A DNA stretch of 64,000 bases from Myxococcus guangdongensis (GCF_024198255.1 NZ_JAJVKW010000023.1:86553-150552), one strand, 5' to 3'. Shown: positions 8,039-17,107, counted from the stretch's first letter. The notes: a model not told the origin generated them from the letters alone. Numbers and translations: made by a program.

Positions 8039-9878
8039 GCCTCGCCAGGCTCCGTCCATCGAAGCCGCGCCCACCCCTCGTCCGTGGGAGATGGGTCGAG
8101 CTGCGCCCACTGCGGGACAGCAGCCCGTCTCGACGCAGAGGCATGTGGGCACTTCCGCGGGAGCGCCGTCGAACGATGGCGCGTCCACGGCGATGCCTTC
8201 GGCGCAGCAGTCGCCGAATGGCGGCGTGGATCCGCAGGGGGTGGCGGTCAACGGAAGCCCGTCGTCGGCCCACGGAGCGTCGGCTCGCGGGCCGATGGGT
8301 GGCGCGTTCGACGGTGCGCCATCCGTCGCGCAGAGCGGGACGAGCAGCTCCGCGGGTTCATCGCACGCAGGGCCGTCGGCATCGCCTCAGGGTGGTCCAT
8401 CGGATGCGTCCCGCGCGCCTGTGGGACATGCCCCCGTCGGAATGACGGGACGTGCTCCCTCGGGCCCACCTTGGGATGCTCCTGGGTCATCCACGGGACA
8501 GCCCACCCCTGGGGCGACGGCACGTACTCCGTCGGGCCCTCCCTGGGATGCGCCGGCTCCTGCGTCCGGACAGCAGTCCGCGGGAGACTTCGCGCGCCCC
8601 ACGCAAACGTCTCGGTTCGATGCGCCCGCGTCATTCGACACGCAGCGCTCCGGCGCCTCTCGCTACGACGACGCCGACTACCAGCCCGAGCCACCGCCGG
8701 ACATCGACCTGCCGCGACACAGCGGGGACGCATCCGACGAGCCACCCGCCAACATCGCGCCGCCACGACATGACGGGGCCGTGCGTGAAGTCCCCGCGCC
8801 CCAGCCAGCCGCGGGCGCGTGGACGCCTCCGCCCTCCGTCAGCGCCGCCCCTCCCGTCCCCGCCACCGGGCCGGTCATCGCCGGGCTGCCCCCCTCCGCC
8901 GCGCGCCCCCTGTCCTTCCTGCGCAACGGCGGCGGCGCCCAGGCGGTCTCGGACGCTCCGCCACCGGCCGCCTACCCCGTCGAGAATCCCCTGCCCTCGG
9001 GCCCCGTCCTCGAGGGTCTGCCCCCGTCCGCCGCGCGCCCCCTGTCCTTCCTGCGCAACGGCCCTCCCGCGCCCACGCCCCCGGCGGCACCAGCCCCGCA
9101 GCAGCCCATCGCCCCGCCCGGCCCGCATGCGGGCGCCACCCCGCTCTCCCGCACCACCGAGCCGGCGCCCACCGTCCGCGTCATCAACGTCCGCAAGCCC
9201 GAGCCGCCGCCCGGCCCGCCCGAGCCGCCGCCCTACGGCGACAGCGACGAGGAATCGCGCTTCTATCCAGAAGAGGCCTCCCCTGGCGGCTGCGCCTCCG
9301 GCGAATGCATCCCCGAGCCCGAGGCCCCCGTCGCGGAACCCGAGCCCGAGCCGCCTCCCGTGGCCGCCTCGCCTCCCCCCGTGGCGCGCGGGCGCGACAA
9401 CCCCAACCTGCCGCTCATCGAGCGTTGGCGTGCCGCGGTGGAGTCCGTGAAGGCGGGCTCCCTGCGCCACGGCACCGCCCTCGCGAACGGCCGGCTCATG
9501 TCGATGAAGGCCGGGGAGATCATCCTCGGCTACCTCCCCGCGGCGGGCCTGCACCGCATGTCGGTGTCCGCCGCCGCGGGCAAGGCCACCATCGACAAGC
9601 TCCTGGCCGAGCACTTCGGCCGGCCCGTGAAGCTGTCCTTCCAGGACGTGTCCGCGGATGACTCCCGGGCCGCGCCCAGCCTCGCCGAGCGCGACGCGCA
9701 GAGCCGCGCCACCCATGAGAAGAACACCGAGAGCAAGGTGCGGAACCACGCCTCGGTCCGCTCCGTGCTCCTGGTGCTGGGTGGAGAAATCGAGCACATC
9801 CAGATCTACGAGCCCGAGCGCCCCTCCGCCGCCTCGGCCGCCGACGCTCCTGTCGAAGCCCCCGACGACAGCGCCTGA
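7989..9878 (+). CDS. dnaX: C-terminal, tau-specific half of DnaX in the +1 frame
   Basis: This frame is open from 7896 to 9880 and overlaps the end of the gamma-like ORF. About 430 residues of low-complexity Pro/Ala/Gly/Ser linker are followed by a folded C-terminal domain of about 150 aa (from NLPLIERWRAAVESVK to EHIQIYEPE). Its pattern W-x-x-x-V-x-x-V-K ... A-S-V-R-S-V-L-L-V-L-G-G-E-I resembles DnaX C-terminal domains. No ribosome-binding site precedes the ATG at 7989, and the ybaB-recR order expects one full dnaX here. A +1 shift between about 7970 and 8038 would give a tau of about 1,010 aa. Frameshifting, a sequence error or an independent ORF all remain possible. Confidence 0.7.
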   Translation: MLERREVAPAPRTFAPEPRQAPSIEAAPTPRPWEMGRAAPTAGQQPVSTQRHVGTSAGAPSNDGASTAMPSAQQSPNGGVDPQGVAVNGSPSSAHGASARGPMGGAFDGAPSVAQSGTSSSAGSSHAGPSASPQGGPSDASRAPVGHAPVGMTGRAPSGPPWDAPGSSTGQPTPGATARTPSGPPWDAPAPASGQQSAGDFARPTQTSRFDAPASFDTQRSGASRYDDADYQPEPPPDIDLPRHSGDASDEPPANIAPPRHDGAVREVPAPQPAAGAWTPPPSVSAAPPVPATGPVIAGLPPSAARPLSFLRNGGGAQAVSDAPPPAAYPVENPLPSGPVLEGLPPSAARPLSFLRNGPPAPTPPAAPAPQQPIAPPGPHAGATPLSRTTEPAPTVRVINVRKPEPPPGPPEPPPYGDSDEESRFYPEEASPGGCASGECIPEPEAPVAEPEPEPPPVAASPPPVARGRDNPNLPLIERWRAAVESVKAGSLRHGTALANGRLMSMKAGEIILGYLPAAGLHRMSVSAAAGKATIDKLLAEHFGRPVKLSFQDVSADDSRAAPSLAERDAQSRATHEKNTESKVRNHASVRSVLLVLGGEIEHIQIYEPERPSAASAADAPVEAPDDSA

Positions 9879-9938
9879 CAATGGACGCGCGCAACGCTAG
9901 GGTGCGCGCCACACTCCACGCCCGTACCGAGGAAGCAC

Positions 9939-10256
9939 ATGCCCGGCGTCGACCTGAACTACTTCATCCGGCAGGCGAACAAGCTGACGGAGAAGATCGA
10001 AGAGCGCAAGCAGCAGCTGGCCGAGGAGACCGTCGAGGCCAAGGCCGGCGAGGGCCGCGTCACCGTCGTGGCCAACGGCATCCAGGAGATCCGCAGCATC
10101 AAGATCGACAAGGAAGCCATCGACCCGAACGACACGTCGATGCTCGAGGACCTCATCACCGCCGCGGTGAACGCCGCCCTGGCGAGCAGCCGTCAGCACA
10201 TGCAGCGCGAGCTCGCGAAAATCTCCGGCGGCATCAAGATCCCCGGCGTTACCTGA
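9939..10256 (+). CDS. ybaB: YbaB/EbfC family nucleoid-associated protein
   Basis: 105-aa member of the YbaB/EbfC family, which form dimeric DNA-binding 'tweezer' proteins. Typical features are the N-terminal helix with NKLTEKIEERKQQLAEETVEAKAGEGRV, then the beta strands GIQEIRSIKID and the helix LEDLITAAVNAALASS. The position between dnaX and recR is conserved in many phyla and supports the call. The recR start is 7 bp downstream, so the two are co-transcribed. Confidence 0.95.
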   Translation: MPGVDLNYFIRQANKLTEKIEERKQQLAEETVEAKAGEGRVTVVANGIQEIRSIKIDKEAIDPNDTSMLEDLITAAVNAALASSRQHMQRELAKISGGIKIPGVT

Positions 10257-10262
10257 TACCGG

Positions 10263-10856
10263 ATGACTCCCGATCCGCTGAACCGCCTCGTCGCCCAGCT
10301 CGCGAAGCTGCCAGGCATCGGGGAGAAGACCGCCCAGCGCCTCGCGTTCCACATCCTGCGCTCTCCGGGCGAGTACGCCTCCGAGCTGTCGCAGGCCATC
10401 CGCGAGGTGAAGGAGAAGGTGCACCTGTGCGTGCGCTGTTTCTCCCTCACGGACACGGAGACGTGCGGCTTCTGTCGGGACCACCGCCGTGACGAGCGGG
10501 TGCTGTGCGTCGTGGAGACCTTCGCGGACCTGATGGCGCTCGAGCGCACCCGCGAGTTCAAGGGCCGCTACCACGTGCTGCACGGCGTGCTGTCCCCGCT
10601 CGAGGGCGTGGGCCCGGACCAGCTCCGCATCAAGGAGCTGTTGGAGCGCCTCAGCGACAGTCAGGTGGAGGAGCTCATCCTCGCCACCAACCCGGACGTC
10701 GAGGGCGAGGCCACCGCGCTCTACCTGACGCGCCTGCTCAAGCCCATGGGCCTGCGCCTCACCCGCATCGCCCAGGGCCTGCCCATGGGCGGTGACCTCG
10801 AGTACGCCGACCAGGCCACGCTGGCGAAGGCGCTGTCCGCCCGCCGCGACCTCTAG
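10263..10856 (+). CDS. recR: Recombination mediator RecR
   Basis: 197 aa, the usual family length. It acts with RecO (and RecF) to load RecA on SSB-coated gaps. Domains in order: helix-hairpin-helix (LAKLPGIGEKTAQRLAFHIL, about residues 12-31), C4 zinc finger (CVRCFSLTDTETCGFC, about 57-72), Toprim domain (VLCVVETFADLMALERT, ATNPDVEGEATALYL) and the C-terminal Walker-B-like/tail segment. It closes the dnaX-ybaB-recR unit and converges on the kinase operon. Confidence 0.97.
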   Translation: MTPDPLNRLVAQLAKLPGIGEKTAQRLAFHILRSPGEYASELSQAIREVKEKVHLCVRCFSLTDTETCGFCRDHRRDERVLCVVETFADLMALERTREFKGRYHVLHGVLSPLEGVGPDQLRIKELLERLSDSQVEELILATNPDVEGEATALYLTRLLKPMGLRLTRIAQGLPMGGDLEYADQATLAKALSARRDL

Positions 10857-10866
10857 GCCTATGCTC

Positions 10867-10890
10867 CGGCGCCGGGAGCTCCCGGCGCCG
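10867..10890. terminator. Perfect 24-bp palindrome between convergent recR and the kinase gene
   Basis: CGGCGCCGGGAG followed by its exact complement CTCCCGGCGCCG. It lies between two facing stop codons (10856 and 10900). Probably a bidirectional terminator hairpin, although no U-run follows on either strand. Confidence 0.6.
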
Positions 10891-10899
10891 TGCTGCTTC

Positions 10900-12801
10900 C
10901 TACGGTGTCAGCCGCCAGGCGAACGGCACCACCGCGTTCACCTCCCCGTCGACATGCGCCGGGAAGCGCAGCCGCTCCGCCTGCGCTTGGAGACAGCGGC
11001 CCACGCCCGTCCCCGCCAGCGCCCCGCTCACGCTCGCCCGCGCCTTGCCGGTCGACGCGATGGAGAACTCCACCTGGACCTGGCCCTCGCTCGACGGCAG
11101 GTCCTTGCGGTTCTTCTCGAAGCACGCGGTGATTCGCGAGCGCCCCTGCGCCACGACGCGAGAGATGTCGGCCACGCTGAGCGACACCTTCTTCTTCGCC
11201 GTGCTCTTCACCGACTTGCCCTCCGCCGCGTCCTCCACGGGAGGCGGTGGTGACAGCCGGCTCCCCACCGCGCCCGCCTCGCCTCCAGTCCCCTGCGCCA
11301 TCCCCTCGGGAGGCTGTGTCCCGACAGGTGGCGGCGACACGGGCACCGCGGCCTGCTGCGCGGGCGCTGCGACAGCTTCCGTCGAAGGCGCAGGCTCCCG
11401 AGGCACTGGGGCCTCAGCCGGCGCGACAGCGGCGATGGGAGGAGCCGCGGGAGGCACGACACCCGCGGACACCGGCGCGACCAGTCGCGCGTAGCCCACG
11501 ATGCCCACCCCCGCGAGCAACAACCCACCCGCGAGCCCGACGACGAGCGGACGCCAGCCGCGCGCACGGGGCGCGGCGACAGGCGCGGGCATCGGCGCCG
11601 ACTCGGTGGCCGGAGTCTTCGTCGCCGCTGGCACCAGCCCCGAGGACGACGCCGGCGAGCGCGCACTCCAACCGCGCGCCGTGGCCACGTCGGTGCTGCC
11701 CGTCGCGGAGGAGGGCGCCCCCACCACGTCCGTCCCCATCTCCACCACGCCCGTCGCCTGCGTCACCACGCCCAGCGCGGCGGAGAGCGAGGACAGCGTG
11801 GGGATGCGGGTGCGCTCGGTGAAGCGGTCCTCACCGAAGTGGCTGCGCAGGAACGCGCCGAGCTGCGGCGTCCCCGCGGCGCTCAGGTGCTCTCCGAGGA
11901 ACGCCTCCAGGTCCTCGGCGAAGGCCTCCGCGGTGGGGTAGCGGTCCTGCGGCAGCGGCGCCATCGCCTTGAGGACGATGGCCTCCAACGCCGCGGGCAA
12001 ATCCGGCCGCAGCTCGCGCGGACGCTTGAACTCGCCGTGCAGGAGCGCGTTGAGGACCGCCAGGTCGTTCTCTCGCGAGAAGGGCCGCACGTGCGTGAGC
12101 GCCTCGTACAGGCTGACGCCGAGCGCGAAGATGTCCGCGCGCCGGTCCACCCCCTGCCCCTTGGCCTGCTCCGGCGCCATGTACATGTACTTGCCCTTCA
12201 CGACGCCGGTGCGCGTGTTGGCGAGCCTCGACTCGGCCTTGGCGATGCCGAAGTCCAGCACCTTCACCTGCCCCTGGTACGTCAGGTACAGGTTCGACGG
12301 GGAGATGTCGCGGTGCACGACGTTGAGCGGCTGCCCCATCTCGTTGCAGAACTCGTGGGCGTAGTGCAGCCCGCGCGCCGAGTCGATGAGCACGCGCAGC
12401 ACGATGGGGAACGGCAGGTACGCGCGGCGCCGTCCCGCCAGCCGCAGCGTCGTGGAGAAGTCCTCGCCCGCGAGGTACTCCATGCAGATGTAGTAGCAGC
12501 CCTCGGTGAAGCCGAGCTCCTGTATCTGCACGATGTTGGGGTGCGACAGCTTCGCGGCCAGCCGCGCCTCGTCCCGGAACATCTCCACGAAGTCGGGGAT
12601 GTTCGACAGGTGCGGCAGCATCCGCTTGATGACCACGTTGCGCTCGAAGTTGTCGGCGCCGAGCAGCTTGGCGAGGAAGATTTCCGCCATGCCGCCCTCG
12701 GCCAGCTTGCGCACGAGGACATAGGGGCCGTACGGGCGCAGCAGCGGCGGAGGAGCCTCCTCGGTGCCGGAGCCGGGCTGTGTCGTCTGGGGGGGAGACA
12801 T
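10900..12801 (-). CDS. Transmembrane Ser/Thr protein kinase with periplasmic TonB/AgmX-like tail
   Basis: 633 aa. Eukaryotic-type kinase domain at about residues 24-300: glycine-rich loop LAEGGMAEIFLAK, catalytic Lys59 (NVVIKRM), HRDISPSN at 163-170, DFG at 183-185, APE at 209-211. Asp165 of the catalytic loop is intact, so it should be active. A Pro/Ala-rich juxtamembrane stretch leads to one membrane helix (about 416-438), a second linker and a C-terminal domain of about 95 aa (ITACFEKNRKDLPSSEGQVQVEFSI). This resembles the AgmX/PglI (TonB-like) domain that also ends the GltG-like protein at 28184. Last gene of a three-gene leftward operon; its start is 3 bp after the FecR-protein stop. Confidence 0.92.
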   Translation of the reverse strand: MSPPQTTQPGSGTEEAPPPLLRPYGPYVLVRKLAEGGMAEIFLAKLLGADNFERNVVIKRMLPHLSNIPDFVEMFRDEARLAAKLSHPNIVQIQELGFTEGCYYICMEYLAGEDFSTTLRLAGRRRAYLPFPIVLRVLIDSARGLHYAHEFCNEMGQPLNVVHRDISPSNLYLTYQGQVKVLDFGIAKAESRLANTRTGVVKGKYMYMAPEQAKGQGVDRRADIFALGVSLYEALTHVRPFSRENDLAVLNALLHGEFKRPRELRPDLPAALEAIVLKAMAPLPQDRYPTAEAFAEDLEAFLGEHLSAAGTPQLGAFLRSHFGEDRFTERTRIPTLSSLSAALGVVTQATGVVEMGTDVVGAPSSATGSTDVATARGWSARSPASSSGLVPAATKTPATESAPMPAPVAAPRARGWRPLVVGLAGGLLLAGVGIVGYARLVAPVSAGVVPPAAPPIAAVAPAEAPVPREPAPSTEAVAAPAQQAAVPVSPPPVGTQPPEGMAQGTGGEAGAVGSRLSPPPPVEDAAEGKSVKSTAKKKVSLSVADISRVVAQGRSRITACFEKNRKDLPSSEGQVQVEFSIASTGKARASVSGALAGTGVGRCLQAQAERLRFPAHVDGEVNAVVPFAWRLTP

Positions 12802-12803
12802 CC

Positions 12804-14771
12804 TCAGGGCCCTCGCTCTTTCAGGGTGCGCACCGTGTGGACATCCGGAGCACCGGGTCGCGTCATTCTAAACATCAGCAGCGGGGGCGAGCCCACCGGC
12901 TCCACCCACGTGTCGAACCGATGCTTGCCATCCAGGCTGGCGGGACGTCCATTGATGGACACGCGCGCGTTCACCGGCGCCACGCCCGTGGCCCTCACCT
13001 TCGCCGCGGAGCGTTGTCCCTGGCGAGGCTGAGACACGAGCAGCATCGGCACCGAGTTGTCGTACACCAGCTCCAGCTTGTTCATCCGGCCCCCCTTCAG
13101 CTGCTCACCCGTCTCGGACAGCGGCGTGACGGACCACAGGTAGCTGCCCTCGCTCAGCGCGCCCGCATCCAACGCCGCGCGCGCCTCCGTCACCGTGCGC
13201 TCCGCCACGGGCGTGTCCAACGCGCCCGCCCGATACACCGCCACCCGGTAGCGCGCCGCCGACGTCTCCTCTGAATAGGTGAACGTCACGGCCGGCGGTT
13301 TGTCCTGGTAGAAGATGGTCGTCTTCTCCAATCCCTCCGGCACCACGTTGCGCACCCGGTCCAAGTCCCGGCCCAGGCGCTCCGGGGCGAACACCGCGCT
13401 GCCCTTCGCCACCTCCTGGCCGTCCTTGCCCTTCACCCGCCAGAAGAGCGTCCCTCGCGCGGGCGCCGGCACGTTGACGAAGGGCTGGAACACCGTGCCC
13501 GTCAGCAGGGGCTTGGAGAACTCCGCGTCCGTCGCCACCTCCACCGTCACCTCCCCCTCCTTCTCCCAGCCGAAGGCCACCTCGGGCATGTCCTGGTGGT
13601 ACACCTCCGCGCCGTCTCCCGCGCCGAGCAGCAGCGGCGCGGGGCCGAGCGACTCGATGCGCGCCTCGCCCGTCTCACCCGACACGATGGCCCGCTCACC
13701 CGCCCGCAGCGGCTGCCGCGCCTCGCCGCGCACCAGCGTCACCCGCCCCGTCTGCGCGTCCACCAGATAGCCCGACCCCGTGCGCCGCACCGCCAGCCGG
13801 GAGGCCCCGTCACCTTCCAAGGTGAGCCCCGCCAGCACCACCCGGCTCTGACGGCCCTGCGCGAGCTGGAGCCCCAGCCGGCCCTGGCGCAGGTCCATCC
13901 GCGCCTCGTCGCGCGTGCCGCCCTGCCCCGCGCCCTCCAGCACCATCTCCGCCGAGGGCCCCAGGGTGAGCTGCGAGGACGAGTCCTTCAGCGCCAGGTC
14001 CACCGAGCCGCCCGTGCGCGTGCGCACGCCGTCACCGGGCGAGAGCACCTCGCCGTCCGCGCGCACCGACCTCCAGCGCTTCGTGTCCTTCCCGCGCAGC
14101 TCCGCGCGGCCCGAGCCCACCCGCACCGTCACGTCGATGGGCGAAAGCTCCACCCATCGAGAGCCCTTGAGCATCAGCTCCGCCCGGCCCGCGGACACCT
14201 CCACCGAGTCGCCTTCGGACGCGCGCAGCTGCTTGCCGTCCTTCGCCACGAACTCGATGGCGCCCAGCTTCACCTCCACGCGGCCGGAGTCCTTCGTCAC
14301 CTGGACGGAGACCTCGCTGGGCTCGGAGCCCACGCGCGTGAGGCCGAAGGGCGTCAGCAGCGTGAGCGACACCTTCTTCCCGGCCGCAGCCCCCGCGGGC
14401 ACGCGCGACAAGACGATTCCACGCTCCACCGTCAGCACCACGCCGCCGGAGTCCTGCCCCACGCCGACGCGGGCGTCCGCGCCCACCTCCACCGAACGCC
14501 CGTCCGGGAAGCTCAAGGTCGCCGCGCCCGAAGCCCCCGTCTCCACCGCGTCGCCGGAGTACAGCGGGCCCGCCTGGGCGGGGAGCTTCTTGCCGCCACG
14601 CTCCACCTGCACGTCGCCGGACAGGCCCTCCAGTCGGGCCAGCTCCACGGCGGGGCCCGAGTCGGGGGCCGCGGCGGACTCGACGGGAGGGGGGACTGGA
14701 GTGGCCGCCTCATCGTCGCAACCCGACACGACGAGCAGGAGGGCCAGGAGCCAGGGACACGTGTTGCTCAC
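12804..14771 (-). CDS. FecR-domain lipoprotein
   Basis: 655-aa exported protein. The N-terminus MSNTCPWLLALLLVVSGC carries a lipobox (VSGC), so it should be a lipoprotein. A FecR-type domain lies at about residues 45-130 (GDVQVERGGKKLPAQAGPLY, SGDAVETGASGAATLSFPDG). Related beta-rich FecR-like stretches follow, for example SPGDGVRTRTGGSVDLALKD near residue 240. The C-terminal part contains fibronectin/Ig-like segments with repeated W-R-V-K and Y-R-V-A-V-Y patterns. In myxobacteria such proteins accompany kinases as likely envelope sensors; the ligand is unknown. Its start overlaps the upstream stop by four bases (ATGA), giving translational coupling. Confidence 0.85.
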   Translation of the reverse strand: MSNTCPWLLALLLVVSGCDDEAATPVPPPVESAAAPDSGPAVELARLEGLSGDVQVERGGKKLPAQAGPLYSGDAVETGASGAATLSFPDGRSVEVGADARVGVGQDSGGVVLTVERGIVLSRVPAGAAAGKKVSLTLLTPFGLTRVGSEPSEVSVQVTKDSGRVEVKLGAIEFVAKDGKQLRASEGDSVEVSAGRAELMLKGSRWVELSPIDVTVRVGSGRAELRGKDTKRWRSVRADGEVLSPGDGVRTRTGGSVDLALKDSSSQLTLGPSAEMVLEGAGQGGTRDEARMDLRQGRLGLQLAQGRQSRVVLAGLTLEGDGASRLAVRRTGSGYLVDAQTGRVTLVRGEARQPLRAGERAIVSGETGEARIESLGPAPLLLGAGDGAEVYHQDMPEVAFGWEKEGEVTVEVATDAEFSKPLLTGTVFQPFVNVPAPARGTLFWRVKGKDGQEVAKGSAVFAPERLGRDLDRVRNVVPEGLEKTTIFYQDKPPAVTFTYSEETSAARYRVAVYRAGALDTPVAERTVTEARAALDAGALSEGSYLWSVTPLSETGEQLKGGRMNKLELVYDNSVPMLLVSQPRQGQRSAAKVRATGVAPVNARVSINGRPASLDGKHRFDTWVEPVGSPPLLMFRMTRPGAPDVHTVRTLKERGP

Positions 14772-16366
14772 CGTTTCTGCCTCGGGAAGAGATCGACGTT
14801 GAAGATGGCCTGCTCGCCGTCCTTCAAGGTGACGAGCTTCGACTGCGTGAAGAACCCACGCGCGGAGATGGTGATGCGGTAGGTGCCACCGCGGACCTTG
14901 AAGGTGAACGCCCCCTTCGCATCCGTGCGCGCCTTCACCTTCGCCTGGGGAATCAGCAACGTGGCGGCGATGGGCTTGCCACCGCGCGCGTTGCGCACCT
15001 GTCCGGTGAGCGTCGCGGGCTCGCCCTTGCGCTCGGAGGCGAGCGGCACCGAGAGCGCCGTCTGCTGTCCCGCGACGATGATGGCCGCCTCCTCCGCCGT
15101 GCGGTACCCCTGGGACGTCGCCACCACGGCCACGGGCCCCGGCGGCAGCTCCTTCACGTGGACCTCACCGCGCAGGTCCGTGCGAGCCTCCACGCCGCCC
15201 ACCATCAACCGCACCCCGGGCAGCGGCACGCCGTTGCCCGCGCTCACCACCGAAATCTTGAGCCCCCCCGTGGGCGGCGGCAGCTTGCGCGCGCGCACCG
15301 CCAACGCCACGCGGCCACCGTCCTCCAATGTGACGCGGCCCTCGGCGGGCGCGTAGCCCTCCGCGCTCACCCGCGCCAGCACGTCTCCGGGCGGCAGCTC
15401 CACGCCCTCCACATTGCCCTGGGCATCCGCCTCGCGCGGCGCGCCCTCCACACCATTGGCGACGAGCACCACCTTCGCGGCCGGAAGCGGCGCGCCCGAC
15501 TCCGCGTCCAACAACTGGAGCGCCAGCGTGCCCATCGGCACCCGAGGTGGAGGCGGCGGTGGCACGGCCGGCGCGGAGGGCGCGTCGTTCCACGCCAGCT
15601 CCAGCGCCGCGCCCACCCGACGCATCCGCTGCTCGGAGCGCGAGCCATCCGCGAGCGTCACCGTGTCCTGCACGTGCTGGAAGTCCAGCAGCACCGTCCC
15701 GGACCAGCTCCCGCCGCCCGTCAGCGGGAACAACAGCGCGCCGCCCGCGGCGAAGCCCTTGGCCTCCGCCTTCGTGCCCGCCGCGTCCTTCACCGACAGG
15801 GACACCGGCACCTCGCCGCGCGCCTCCACCGCCAGCCGGGTGAAGAGCGGCACCCGCACGCTCGCGCTCACCAGGGCCGCGTGCCGCACGCCCCGCGCCA
15901 GCACCGGCTCGTCCGAGGTGCCGAAGACGGGCAGCTGCGCGTACCCGTAGCCCGCCCCCAGCTCCGCGCGCACCGGCCCCAGGAAGGCCCGGGCCCGGGG
16001 CCCCACCGACGCCCGCAGGAGGCTGCCGCCGGTGATCCGCACCGAGTCCTCCTTCAGGTCGAACCCCTCCCGCTGCACCGACGCCCACCCGCCCAGCCAC
16101 GAACCCGCCCACGCCGTCCCCATCACCGCCAGATCATTCGGTGTGAAGCCGTCATAGGTGAGCCCAGGCCCTACATCGGCCTGCTGTCCGTTCCGAAGGG
16201 CAATGCCGTAGCGAAGGCGCAGCGAGGCTCGCTCGCGCACCTCCTCCGCCCGGACGGACGGAGCAGCGACCAGCACCAACAGCAAGGGCGCCAGACGCGC
16301 CAGGATGGGGGCAAGGAGGCGTGGGGGCGTCAAAGCCCGGCGGAGTATAGAGAAAGCCGCGAACAC
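14768..16366 (-). CDS. Exported protein with carboxypeptidase-regulatory-like (PEGA/CnaB-type) domains
   Basis: About 532 aa from the GTG at 16366. A candidate signal peptide (ALTPPRLLAPILARLAPLLL ... SVRA) follows. An upstream ATG at 16474 is in frame but would add an atypical, Pro-rich leader. A beta-rich region of about 220 aa comes first. Then come at least three Ig-like repeats with the signature of carboxypeptidase regulatory domains: LLDAESGAPLPAAKVVL, VVSAGNGVPLPGVRLMVGG, and a final TLTGQVRNARGGKPIAATLL ... AKVKARTDAKGAFTFKVRGG. Probably an outer-membrane or periplasmic structural protein in the kinase operon. First gene of that operon, divergent from mglB. Confidence 0.75.
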   Translation of the reverse strand: MFAAFSILRRALTPPRLLAPILARLAPLLLVLVAAPSVRAEEVRERASLRLRYGIALRNGQQADVGPGLTYDGFTPNDLAVMGTAWAGSWLGGWASVQREGFDLKEDSVRITGGSLLRASVGPRARAFLGPVRAELGAGYGYAQLPVFGTSDEPVLARGVRHAALVSASVRVPLFTRLAVEARGEVPVSLSVKDAAGTKAEAKGFAAGGALLFPLTGGGSWSGTVLLDFQHVQDTVTLADGSRSEQRMRRVGAALELAWNDAPSAPAVPPPPPPRVPMGTLALQLLDAESGAPLPAAKVVLVANGVEGAPREADAQGNVEGVELPPGDVLARVSAEGYAPAEGRVTLEDGGRVALAVRARKLPPPTGGLKISVVSAGNGVPLPGVRLMVGGVEARTDLRGEVHVKELPPGPVAVVATSQGYRTAEEAAIIVAGQQTALSVPLASERKGEPATLTGQVRNARGGKPIAATLLIPQAKVKARTDAKGAFTFKVRGGTYRITISARGFFTQSKLVTLKDGEQAIFNVDLFPRQKR

Positions 16367-16627
16367 CCCCAAACCGGTGCCCTCAGGGCCTCCAGAAAGG
16401 TCCTGAAGGGGGTTGACCGGGGCTTCCGGAGGGTCCGAAGCGGGCGGACAAGCCCGGGACATCCTCGTTCTCACCGCCAGGAACGGATGGCTTCTTGCTG
16501 TGGTGGAGGGGCTTTGCTAAGCATCCTGACGGTCGGTAGCGCCTCGTCTAACCTCCGGGATTCACTCCAGAAACAACGGGGTGGCACCGTGAGAGGGACG
16601 AGCGAACGCTGAGGAGCGCATACGCCC

Positions 16628-17107
16628 ATGGGCACGCAACTGGTGATGTACGAAGAGGAGTTCACCAAGATCAACGCCGTTTGCGACCGGCTCACCAAGG
16701 ACGCGAACGCGAAGGTGGTCTTCCTCGTCGACAAGAACGGGCAGCTCATCTCCTCCGCGGGCCAGACGCAGAACATCGACACCACGTCCTTGGCCTCGCT
16801 GACGGCCGGCAACGTGGCGGCGATGGGCGGGCTCGCCAAGTTGATCGGTGAGAACGAGTTCCCCAACCAGTTCCACGAAGGGGCCAAGGACTCGCTCTAC
16901 ATGACGATTGTCGGCAGCCGGGTGGTGCTGGTCGTCATCTTCGACAACCGCACGAGCCTGGGCCTCGTCCGCCTGCGCATCAAGAAGGCCAGCGACGAGC
17001 TCACGAAGATCTTCGAGAGTCTGGTGAAGAAGACGGACAGCCCGGGTGCCGGGTCGCCGTTCGCCGAGATCTCCGACGACGATATCGACAACCTCTTCAG
17101 CGAGTAA
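16628..17107 (+). CDS. mglB: MglB, GTPase-activating partner of MglA
   Basis: 159-aa Roadblock/LC7-domain protein, the same length as Myxococcus MglB. The dimer stimulates GTP hydrolysis by MglA and marks the lagging cell pole, so it controls polarity and reversals in gliding and pilus-driven motility. The Roadblock fold (AKVVFLVDKNGQLISSAG, SLASLTAGNVAAMGGLAKLI, VLVVIFDNRTSLGLVRLRI) is complete, with the flexible acidic C-terminal tail (EISDDDIDNLFSE). GAGGAG precedes the ATG at 16628. mglA starts 11 bp after its stop. Confidence 0.97.
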   Translation: MGTQLVMYEEEFTKINAVCDRLTKDANAKVVFLVDKNGQLISSAGQTQNIDTTSLASLTAGNVAAMGGLAKLIGENEFPNQFHEGAKDSLYMTIVGSRVVLVVIFDNRTSLGLVRLRIKKASDELTKIFESLVKKTDSPGAGSPFAEISDDDIDNLFSE

